Origin: Arthrobacter burdickii
Lineage (GTDB): Bacteria; Actinomycetota; Actinomycetes; Actinomycetales; Micrococcaceae
Assembly: GCF_030433645.1 (NCBI RefSeq)
Contig: NZ_JAROCG010000002.1
Coordinates: 496,001 to 560,000, forward strand
Direction of reading: 5' to 3'
DNA: 64,000 bases
Position 1 is the first letter of the stretch; each line of letters begins with the position of its first letter. Shown here in pieces: positions 28,082 to 35,423 of this stretch. Made by a program: the position numbers and the translations under genes. The notes under the pieces are model-generated. The model searched no databases, was not told where the DNA came from, and saw nothing but the letters and a program-made list of their open reading frames with translations.

Positions 28082-29938
28082 ATGGACGACCTCATCACGC
28101 TCGTGAACAGCGGACTCGGCCTGGTAGCGACCGGTGACCGGGCGGACCTTCGCCAGAGGCTGGATCAGACCCTTGCCCGACTGGCGAATCCCGACATCCG
28201 CGTCATCGTGGTGGGGGAGTTCAAGCAGGGCAAGAGCAAGCTGATCAACGCCCTCGTGAACGCCCCGGTCTGTCCCGTCGACGACGACATCGCGACCTCC
28301 GTCCCCACCGTCGTCAGCTTCGGAGACCCTGCAAGCGCCGCCGTCCTGGTACCCCGGGAGGGCGGCGGCCCGGAGCAGGACCCTGCAGCGTTCGAGCGCC
28401 GGCCCGTCGCGCTCGAGGACATCGCCGGCTTCGTGTCCGAACGGGGCAACCCGTCGAACCGGCAGGGCCTCGCATCGGCGGAGGTCCGGCTTCCCCGGCG
28501 GGTGCTGGCCGACGGACTGTCGGTCATCGATTCGCCGGGCGTGGGCGGCCTCGAGTCCGCCCACGCGCTGACCACCCTCACCGCACTGCCCACAGCCGAT
28601 GCCATGATCCTCGTGTCGGATGCCTCCCAGGAATACACCGAGCCGGAGCTGCGCTTCCTCAGGCAGGCGCAGAGGATCGTCCCCAACGTGGGCTGCGTCC
28701 TGTCCAAGATCGACCTCTACCCGCAGTGGAGGACCGTCGCCGACCTGGACAGGGCCCACCTGGCGCAGGCCGGCGTCGGAGCTGTCCAGCTGCTACCCGT
28801 GTCGTCGGACCTCCGCCTGGTCGCATCGCAGACGAAGGATGCCGAGCTGAACCGCGAGTCGGGCTTCCCGGAACTCGTCGGCTACCTCAGGAACGACGTC
28901 GTGGGCAGGGCGCAGACCCTGCGCAGGAATTCCGTCGCGCAGGACCTGCTGTCCACGACCGAGCACCTGCGCCTGTCGGTGACGTCCGAACTCCAGGCGC
29001 TCCAGAATCCCGAGGGAGTACCCGTCCTGCTCGCCCAGCTGGAGGAGGCCAAGGCGAAAGCGGACCAGCAACGGAAGCGTTCCTCACGCTGGCAGACCAC
29101 GCTCAACGATGGCGCCTCCGACCTGATCTCCGACATGGAGCACGATCTCCGCGACCGGCTCCGCTCGATCCAGCGGGAGGCCGAGGCAGCCATCGACGAC
29201 GGGGACCCCGGGCCCGTCTGGGACCAGTTCGCGGAATGGCTCGAGCAGCGGGTCGCCTCCGCGGTGTCGGATACGTTCGTGTGGACGAATGAGCGCTCAC
29301 GATGGCTTGCCGAGCAGGTGGCGGAGCTGTTCGCGCTCGACGAGGTGCCCCTGCCGCTCCTGGAGGTGTCCAGTACCGACGGCGTCCTCGCACCCGTCGA
29401 GGAGGTGCCACACCTCGATCCCGGACGCGTCAGCGCGGCCGGGAAGGTACTCATCGGCATGCGCGGGAGCTACGGCGGAGTGCTGATGTTCGGGCTGCTG
29501 ACCGGCATCATCGGCATGTCACTCATCAACCCGCTCTCGGTCGGCGCCGGCCTGCTGCTGGGGCGCAAGGCCTACCGCGAGGACAAGGATGCCCGGCTCA
29601 AGCGCCGCCAGGCGGAGGCGAAAGCCCTCGTCCGGCGGCAGATGGACGACGTCGTCTTCCAGGTGGGCAAGCAGCTGAAGGACCGATTGCGCCTCGTCCA
29701 GCGCGAGATCCGCGACCACTTCGGGGACATCGCGGAGGAGCACCACCGGTCGCTCGCGGACTCGGTGGCCGCCGCCCAGCGGTCCGCCTCGACCTTCCGC
29801 CAGGAACGCGACGAGCGGGTCACGGCCCTGAAGGCCCAGCTCGCCCGGATCGACCAGCTGCATGCGCAGGCGAAGCGGCTCCTCCCCGACGCTGCGCCGG
29901 TTCCGCGTAGATCCGCGGACGTGGGCGCGGGAGCATGA
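28082..29938 (+). CDS. Dynamin-like GTPase (IniA-type)
   Basis: A 618-residue bacterial dynamin-like protein. GTPase motifs: P-loop GEFKQGKS (45-52), a threonine in the IATSVPTVV switch, G3 DSPGVGG (from about 150), and G4 SKID (207-210). Long helical regions follow. A hydrophobic stretch at about 465-493 (GGVLMFGLLTGIIGMSLINP) is the likely membrane-inserting paddle. The C-terminus is a charged helical stalk. Mycobacterial IniA is a membrane-fission dynamin; similar membrane remodelling is inferred here. The ATG at 28082 follows GGGAG; an in-frame ATG at 28061 has no such site. The stop overlaps the next start (ATGA), so the two GTPases should be made together. Confidence 0.88.
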   Translation: MDDLITLVNSGLGLVATGDRADLRQRLDQTLARLANPDIRVIVVGEFKQGKSKLINALVNAPVCPVDDDIATSVPTVVSFGDPASAAVLVPREGGGPEQDPAAFERRPVALEDIAGFVSERGNPSNRQGLASAEVRLPRRVLADGLSVIDSPGVGGLESAHALTTLTALPTADAMILVSDASQEYTEPELRFLRQAQRIVPNVGCVLSKIDLYPQWRTVADLDRAHLAQAGVGAVQLLPVSSDLRLVASQTKDAELNRESGFPELVGYLRNDVVGRAQTLRRNSVAQDLLSTTEHLRLSVTSELQALQNPEGVPVLLAQLEEAKAKADQQRKRSSRWQTTLNDGASDLISDMEHDLRDRLRSIQREAEAAIDDGDPGPVWDQFAEWLEQRVASAVSDTFVWTNERSRWLAEQVAELFALDEVPLPLLEVSSTDGVLAPVEEVPHLDPGRVSAAGKVLIGMRGSYGGVLMFGLLTGIIGMSLINPLSVGAGLLLGRKAYREDKDARLKRRQAEAKALVRRQMDDVVFQVGKQLKDRLRLVQREIRDHFGDIAEEHHRSLADSVAAAQRSASTFRQERDERVTALKAQLARIDQLHAQAKRLLPDAAPVPRRSADVGAGA

Positions 29939-31446
29939 GGGACGGCGGCGCCGTCGAAGCCCTCCTCCTGGAGGCGGTGCAGGTGTACGACGACGACCCG
30001 GCGTTGCGCACCGAACTCGAGGGCTATGCACGGCGCTTGCGGGAGCCACTGCGAGTCGCCGTCGCGGGCATGGTCAAGGCCGGCAAGTCCACGCTCCTCA
30101 ACGCGATCATCGGGGAGGAGATAGCTCCGACCGACACGGGGGAGTGCACCCGTATCGTCACCTGGTACCGCCATGCAGCGACGCCCCGCATCACTGCGTA
30201 CCCGATGGAGGGGGAACCACGGCTGCTCCCCCTGAGGAGGGTCGACGGCCGGCTCGTGTTCGACCTGGGCGGGCAGCAGGCCGACGAGGTGGCCCGGCTC
30301 GTCGTCGAGTGGCCGGCCGAGAACCTGCGCGCCATGACCCTGATCGACACCCCCGGCATCGGCTCGCTCTCCGCCGAGGTATCGGCTCGCAGCACGCAGT
30401 TCCTCACCCCGGAGGATGCGCCGTCCGAGGCCGATGCCGTGATCTACCTGATGCGGCACCTCCACGGCTCGGACCTGAAGTTCCTCGAGGCCTTCCGTGA
30501 CACCAGTGCCGCCTCCTCAGGGACGGTCAACGCGCTCGCGGTCCTGTCCAGGGCCGACGAGGTCGGGTCGGGACGCATCGACTCCCTGATCTCCGCCTCG
30601 CGTATCGCCGATCGCTACCGCGCCGATCCGTCACTGAGGTCGCTGGTACTCGATGTGCTCCCCATGGCGGGTCTGCTCGCGCAGAGCGCCCGGACACTGC
30701 GGCAGGCCGAGTACGAGGCGTTCGTCGCCCTCGCTGCGCTGGGGAAGACGGAGCGCGAACGCATGCTGCTGTCCGCCGATCGCTTCGTCACAGGAAGCGC
30801 CGCCATCGGCATCCCCCCGGAGGACGCAGCGCGGCTCCTGGACCGCTTCGGCATGTTCGGCCTCCGGCTGGGACCCGCGCTGGTCCGCGGCGGCACCAAC
30901 AACCCGACGGCGCTGGCGCACGAACTCGCCCGGCGCAGCGGACTCGATCACCTGATGACCCTCGTGACGCGGCAGTTCAGCGCACGGGCCACCACCCTGC
31001 GGGTTCGGACGGCGCTGACCGGACTCGAGGCGCTGGTCCGCGGCAACCCGCGGGAGGCCGGCGCCGGGCTGCTGGCAGGCGTCGAGAGGGTCAAGGCCAA
31101 TGCCCACGAGATCAATGAACTGAGGCTGCTGTCTGCACTGCGCTCGGGCGGTGTCCCGCTGCCTGCACGGGTGGCGGAAGAGGCAGAGCGGCTGGTGGGA
31201 GGTTCCGGGACCGGCGCTCTGGAGCGTCTCGCCCTGAACTCGGGGGCCGACGTGGAAGACGTCCGGTCAGCCTCGCTCGGGACGCTCCACCGCTGGCGGG
31301 TGCTGGCGGAGAACCCGCTGACCGATCGGGGGGCCCTGGAGGCCTGCCAGATCGTGCTCCGCTCCTGCGAGGAACTGGTGGTGCTGGCGGGCTCGGTACC
31401 GCAGGGCACCGAGCCGGCACGGGGTCGGCACAGGGCGGCGAGCTGA
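29935..31446 (+). CDS. Dynamin-like GTPase (IniC-type)
   Basis: A 503-residue GTPase translationally coupled to the previous dynamin gene by a 4-bp overlap. P-loop GMVKAGKST (about 45-53), switch region TDTGECTRIVTW, G3 DTPGIGS (from about 138), and G4-like SRAD (about 205). The rest is helical. No hydrophobic paddle like that of its partner is visible, so it may need the upstream protein for membrane attachment, as a heteromeric pair (inference). Size and order match IniC following IniA in mycobacteria. The gene ends the operon; a convergent membrane-protein gene follows 65 bp later. Confidence 0.87.
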   Translation: MRDGGAVEALLLEAVQVYDDDPALRTELEGYARRLREPLRVAVAGMVKAGKSTLLNAIIGEEIAPTDTGECTRIVTWYRHAATPRITAYPMEGEPRLLPLRRVDGRLVFDLGGQQADEVARLVVEWPAENLRAMTLIDTPGIGSLSAEVSARSTQFLTPEDAPSEADAVIYLMRHLHGSDLKFLEAFRDTSAASSGTVNALAVLSRADEVGSGRIDSLISASRIADRYRADPSLRSLVLDVLPMAGLLAQSARTLRQAEYEAFVALAALGKTERERMLLSADRFVTGSAAIGIPPEDAARLLDRFGMFGLRLGPALVRGGTNNPTALAHELARRSGLDHLMTLVTRQFSARATTLRVRTALTGLEALVRGNPREAGAGLLAGVERVKANAHEINELRLLSALRSGGVPLPARVAEEAERLVGGSGTGALERLALNSGADVEDVRSASLGTLHRWRVLAENPLTDRGALEACQIVLRSCEELVVLAGSVPQGTEPARGRHRAAS

Positions 31447-31510
31447 CACCGCGTCAGCGAGCGGGTGCCGGGCCGACACCCGGCTGACGCCGCATCCGCA
31501 GGCCCAGCAG

Positions 31511-32041
31511 TCAGCGCCGGGGACGCCGCTCCCGGAACCAGCGGGCAGCGGGCGGCAGCAGGGTCAGGACGAGGGCCACGACGGCGAGCAGCAACTGGGC
31601 CACGGCAAGGTGCGGAACTGGCTGGAACCCGGGGGAGTCGTTGCCGAGGAACGCCAGCACCAGCAGCACGGCGCCTGCATTGAGGACCACCGTTCCGAGG
31701 AGCACCCAACGGGCCCAGCCCTGGCCCCGAAGCAGTGGCTCGACCAGCAGCGCCTCGACCAGCAGGACGAGCGCAAATGCCCCCATCGTCCCCCACAGGG
31801 CGATCGAGACCACCTCGTCCACCCGGGCAGCGTCCAGCTGGCTGTCGAGGGTGAGCGCGGTCTCCCGGAGATCGTCGAGGTGCGCTCCGCGGTCCAGGAA
31901 CGCGAAGACGAGCGAGACGGCTCCGGTCACCACGCCGAGGAGCCACAGACCGCCCGCGACGCGGAGCAACGGGGGAGGCCGGTGCCGCCTGACGATAGGC
32001 GGCGGAACAGCGTTGGACATCTCCGGCCGGGTAGGACGCAT
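31511..32041 (-). CDS. Small four-segment membrane protein, unknown function
   Basis: A 176-residue protein. A basic Pro/Arg-rich N-terminus is followed by hydrophobic segments at about 27-48, 83-105, 112-135 and 145-165. No family was recognised. The ATG at 32041 was chosen because TACATT, a -10-like hexamer, ends 6 nt upstream, the leaderless pattern seen elsewhere in the window; a second in-frame ATG lies at 32020. It converges on the dynamin operon. Confidence 0.65.
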   Translation of the reverse strand: MRPTRPEMSNAVPPPIVRRHRPPPLLRVAGGLWLLGVVTGAVSLVFAFLDRGAHLDDLRETALTLDSQLDAARVDEVVSIALWGTMGAFALVLLVEALLVEPLLRGQGWARWVLLGTVVLNAGAVLLVLAFLGNDSPGFQPVPHLAVAQLLLAVVALVLTLLPPAARWFRERRPRR

Positions 32042-32047
32042 GCTCGT

Positions 32048-32053
32048 AATGTA
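32048..32053 (-). promoter_or_regulatory. Probable -10 hexamer of a leaderless transcript
   Basis: On the minus strand TACATT ends 6 nt before the ATG at 32041. Confidence 0.4.
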
Positions 32054-32108
32054 GCCTCCGCTGCCGACGGGCTTCAATGGACCAGCCGCAGTTATCCCTG
32101 GTTCGGGG

Positions 32109-32375
32109 TCACGACCTGTGGAAGGGGTGCGCGCACGAGCACGGCTTCGGGGCACCGAGTCCATGCTGCTGCTGCGGGACGGGGCAGATGCAGGCGACAC
32201 GCCCGCGGAAGATCCTGTCCAGTACCCGGTCGACGAGCCCGGGAGCCACCCCGGGGGAGGAGTGGCCGCAGAAAGGGCAACCGCCGCCTGCGGAGGGAGC
32301 GCCAGTCCTTCCGTCACCGTTCCGGCGTGGCGCTGCATGTCGTTCTTGCGCATTGCGCACGGGCGTAACAGCCAC
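32109..32375 (-). CDS. Possible small Cys/His-rich (zinc-ribbon-like) protein
   Basis: An 88-codon frame with GTG start preceded by GGGGAAG. From residue 33 it has a Cys/His pattern: CPFCGH, then an amphipathic helix GLVDRVLDRIFRGR, then CICP, and CSCAHPFH at the end. Third codon positions from the first Cys onward are mostly G/C, as in real genes here. It would otherwise leave a 484-bp gap (32042-32525) without a gene before tRNA-Gln. No family was recognised. The region is also open on the plus strand, so coding status is unproven. Confidence 0.4.
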   Translation of the reverse strand: MAVTPVRNAQERHAAPRRNGDGRTGAPSAGGGCPFCGHSSPGVAPGLVDRVLDRIFRGRVACICPVPQQQHGLGAPKPCSCAHPFHRS

Positions 32376-32525
32376 AGATCTTCCCCGGGATAGTGGAACA
32401 AGGACAGCAATATGCTAGCTGGTCGGTCAATGGCCGGCCCCGCGAAGTCGCTGCCGTCGGAACTCCATGGCAAACTGGATAACCGTGCGCAGGTGCTCCT
32501 CATCGGAGGTGCTGCTGCCGCATGG

Positions 32526-32597
32526 TCCGCCCTGGTGTAACGGCAGCACCCCAGCCTTTGGAGCTGTGGAGTATAGGTTCGAATCCTATGGGCGGAA
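32526..32597 (+). tRNA. tRNA-Gln (TTG anticodon)
   Basis: A 72-nt cloverleaf: acceptor TCCGCCC / GGGCGGA with discriminator A; D arm with GTAACGGCAGC; anticodon loop CTTTGGA giving anticodon TTG (reads CAA); T arm with GGTTCGAATCC. The 3' CCA is not encoded. It sits just upstream of glmU-prs, as is usual in Micrococcaceae and relatives. Confidence 0.95.
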
Positions 32598-32700
32598 CGG
32601 CGCAAGCCCCGGCCACGTGTTCCCCCTGGGACGCGGGGCCGGCCACGAGACCACAGGTAGGAGTGCCCGCTTCGTGAGCCCCCAGAGCGAAGAGACCACG

Positions 32701-34191
32701 ATGACGTCCCAGCACACCCCTCCGGCGGCGGTCATCGTCCTCGCCGCTGGTGCCGGCACGCGGATGAAGTCCCGTACCCCCAAGATCCTCCACACCCTCG
32801 GTGGACGCTCGATGGTCGGACACGCCCTTGCGGCAGCGAGGGGCATCGCTCCCCGTGAGCTTGCCGTCGTCGTCCGCCATGAACGCGACCTCGTCGCGAG
32901 CCACGTCGCCGCGATCGATCCCGAGGCGGTGCTCGTCGACCAGGACGAGATCCCCGGTACCGGGCGGGCCGTCCAGGTGGCGCTCGACGCGCTCGACGCG
33001 ACGGGCGGGACCATCGAGGGCACGGTCGTCGTCACCTACGGGGACGTCCCCCTGCTCGAGGCGTCCACGTTGAGGGGCCTCGTCGAAGCCCACACACAGG
33101 CCGGCAATGCCGTCACCGTCCTCACCGCCGAACTCGACGACGCCACGGGGTACGGGCGCATCGTCCGGGCCGCGGACGGCACGGTCCTCGGCATCGTCGA
33201 GCACAAGGATGCGGATGAGGGCCAGCGTGCCATCCGCGAGGTCAACTCCGGCATCTACGCCTTCGACGCGGCGGTCCTGCGCACCGCACTGGGCCGGATC
33301 GATGCCAGCAACGCCCAGGGCGAGCTCTACCTCACGGACGTCCTCGGTATCGCCCGCGCCGACGGCGGACGCGTCGCCGGCCTCCTGGTGCAGGACCGCT
33401 GGCAGGTCGAGGGCGCCAATGACCGGGTGCAGCTCGCCCACCTCGGTGCCGAACTCAACCGCAGGATCCTCGAGCGCTGGATGCGTGCCGGCGTCACCAT
33501 CCTCGACCCGGCCACCACGTGGATCGACGCCTCGGTCGAGCTCGACGAGGACGTCACCGTGCTGCCCGGGACCCAGCTGCACGGCGCCACCGTCATCGCC
33601 CGCGACGCCGTCGTCGGTCCCGACACCACGCTGACGGACGTCGTCGTGGGCGAAGGCGCGCACGTGGTCCGGACGCACGGGAGCGGTGCGCGCATCGGTG
33701 CCGGTGCGAGCGTCGGCCCCTTCACCTACCTGCGTCCCGGAACGGTCCTGGGCCAGGACGGGAAGATCGGCGCGTTCTACGAGACGAAGAACGTGACCAT
33801 CGGACGCGGCTCCAAGCTCTCGCACCTCGGGTACGCGGGTGACGCCGAGATCGGCGAATACACCAACATCGGCTGCGGAAACATCACGGCCAACTACGAC
33901 GGCGTGAACAAGCACCGCACGGTCATCGGTTCCCACGTCAGGACGAGCTCCAACACCGTCTTCGTCGCCCCGGTCTCCGTCGGTGACGGCGCGTACACGG
34001 GCGCCGGGGCTGTCATCCGCAAGGACCTCCCCGCCGGGGCGCTCGGCCTCAGTGTCGCCCCGCAGCGCAACGTCGACGGGTGGACCGCCGCCAAGCGGCC
34101 GGGCACCGCATCAGCGGAGGCAGCGGCCGCAAGCACACCGGAAACCTCTCCAGCACACATCCAGGAACCACAGGAAAGCGGTCAGTCATGA
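32701..34191 (+). CDS. glmU: Bifunctional UDP-GlcNAc pyrophosphorylase / glucosamine-1-phosphate acetyltransferase GlmU
   Basis: A 496-residue bifunctional enzyme making UDP-GlcNAc for peptidoglycan. The N-terminal uridylyltransferase domain has LAAGAGTRMKSRTPK (about 14-28), the VTYGDVPLL block and EVNSGIYAF. The C-terminal left-handed beta-helix has hexapeptide repeats, with KNVTIGRGSKLSHLGYAGDAEIG and the acetyltransferase His/Asn region NITANYDGVNKHRT. About 40 residues of Ala/Ser/Pro/Glu-rich tail follow. The ATG at 32701 starts the family region. Its stop overlaps the prs start (ATGA). Confidence 0.96.
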   Translation: MTSQHTPPAAVIVLAAGAGTRMKSRTPKILHTLGGRSMVGHALAAARGIAPRELAVVVRHERDLVASHVAAIDPEAVLVDQDEIPGTGRAVQVALDALDATGGTIEGTVVVTYGDVPLLEASTLRGLVEAHTQAGNAVTVLTAELDDATGYGRIVRAADGTVLGIVEHKDADEGQRAIREVNSGIYAFDAAVLRTALGRIDASNAQGELYLTDVLGIARADGGRVAGLLVQDRWQVEGANDRVQLAHLGAELNRRILERWMRAGVTILDPATTWIDASVELDEDVTVLPGTQLHGATVIARDAVVGPDTTLTDVVVGEGAHVVRTHGSGARIGAGASVGPFTYLRPGTVLGQDGKIGAFYETKNVTIGRGSKLSHLGYAGDAEIGEYTNIGCGNITANYDGVNKHRTVIGSHVRTSSNTVFVAPVSVGDGAYTGAGAVIRKDLPAGALGLSVAPQRNVDGWTAAKRPGTASAEAAAASTPETSPAHIQEPQESGQS

Positions 34192-35168
34192 GCGAGATCA
34201 CGGCGCACGGCGAAAAGAAACTGGTGCTCGCCTCAGGGCGCGCGCACCCCGAACTCGCCGAGGAGATCGCCTCCTGGCTCGGCACCGAGCTCCTTCCGGT
34301 GTCGGCGTACGACTTCGCGAACGGCGAGATCTACGTACGGTCGGGTGAGAGCGTCCGCGGCACCGACGTCTTCGTCATCCAGGCGCACCCGGCCCCCCTG
34401 AACAACTGGCTCATGGAGCAGCTCATCATGGTCGACTCCCTGAAGAGGGCGTCGGCGAAGCGCATCACGGTGGTCTCGCCGTTCTACCCCTACGCGCGCC
34501 AGGACAAGAAGGGCCGCGGCCGCGAGCCGATCTCGGCCCGTCTCGTCGCGGACCTCTACAAGACCGCGGGCGCCAACCGCCTGATGTCGGTGGACCTCCA
34601 CACGTCGCAGATCCAGGGCTTCTTCGACGGACCCGTGGACCACCTCATGGCGATCCCGCTGCTCGCGGACTACATCCGCACCCGGGTCGACGCGGACAAC
34701 GTCACGGTCGTGTCCCCGGATACGGGGCGCGTACGGGTGGCCGAACAGTGGGCGGAGCGCCTCGGTGGCGCGCCCCTGGCCTTCGTGCACAAGAGCCGTG
34801 ACCTCACGGTTCCCAACCAGGCAGTGTCCAAGCAGGTCGTCGGGCAGGTCGAGGGGCGCACCTGCGTGCTCATCGACGACATGATCGACACGGGCGGGAC
34901 GATCTCCGGTGCCGTGCAGGTGCTGAAGAACGCCGGCGCCAAGGATGTCATCATCGCCGCGACGCACGCGGTCTTCTCGGAGCCCGCATCGCGGCGCCTT
35001 GCGGAGTCGGGTGCCCGTGAAGTTGTGGTGACGAACACCCTGCCGATACCATCCGAGAAGCGCTTCCCGCAGCTCACGGTCCTGTCGATCGCACCGCTGA
35101 TCGCCCGTGCGATCCGCGAAGTATTCGACGACGGATCAGTGACGAGCCTGTTCGACGGCAACGCCTGA
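34188..35168 (+). CDS. prs: Ribose-phosphate pyrophosphokinase (PRPP synthetase)
   Basis: A 326-residue enzyme making PRPP from ribose 5-phosphate and ATP, for nucleotides and, in actinobacteria, decaprenylphosphoryl-arabinose precursors. YPYARQDKKGRGREPISARL is the catalytic flexible-loop region, DLHTSQIQGFF follows, and VLIDDMIDTGGTI is the PRPP-binding loop. It is coupled to glmU by a 4-bp overlap. In related genomes rplY and pth follow directly; here they are 25 kb away. Confidence 0.96.
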   Translation: MSEITAHGEKKLVLASGRAHPELAEEIASWLGTELLPVSAYDFANGEIYVRSGESVRGTDVFVIQAHPAPLNNWLMEQLIMVDSLKRASAKRITVVSPFYPYARQDKKGRGREPISARLVADLYKTAGANRLMSVDLHTSQIQGFFDGPVDHLMAIPLLADYIRTRVDADNVTVVSPDTGRVRVAEQWAERLGGAPLAFVHKSRDLTVPNQAVSKQVVGQVEGRTCVLIDDMIDTGGTISGAVQVLKNAGAKDVIIAATHAVFSEPASRRLAESGAREVVVTNTLPIPSEKRFPQLTVLSIAPLIARAIREVFDDGSVTSLFDGNA

Positions 35169-35423
35169 GAAACCCTGCTTTCGTCAACACTCGGCCCCCG
35201 CTACGTGGGACGGCGGGGCGCGTGAGCACGCGGGATACCCTATACGAGCCTCGCCCCCGCCGAGTACAGTGCACCCGAAAACGAGTAGTGCGGACCGGCG
35301 CCACGTAGGAGATTCAAGTAAGAGACCTGACGATTCCGTAGCCGCCACTCGTGCCGCGTCACGTTTCCCTTCCTAGGCTGACTTTCAGAAACCTGTCACA
35401 AGCTGGGAAGAAGCTGATCTTTC

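Noticed and set aside
32600..35168. tRNA-Gln as an integration site for the polysaccharide island
   Set aside because: No integrase gene or duplicated tRNA 3' end was found, and glmU and prs lie between the tRNA and the island.
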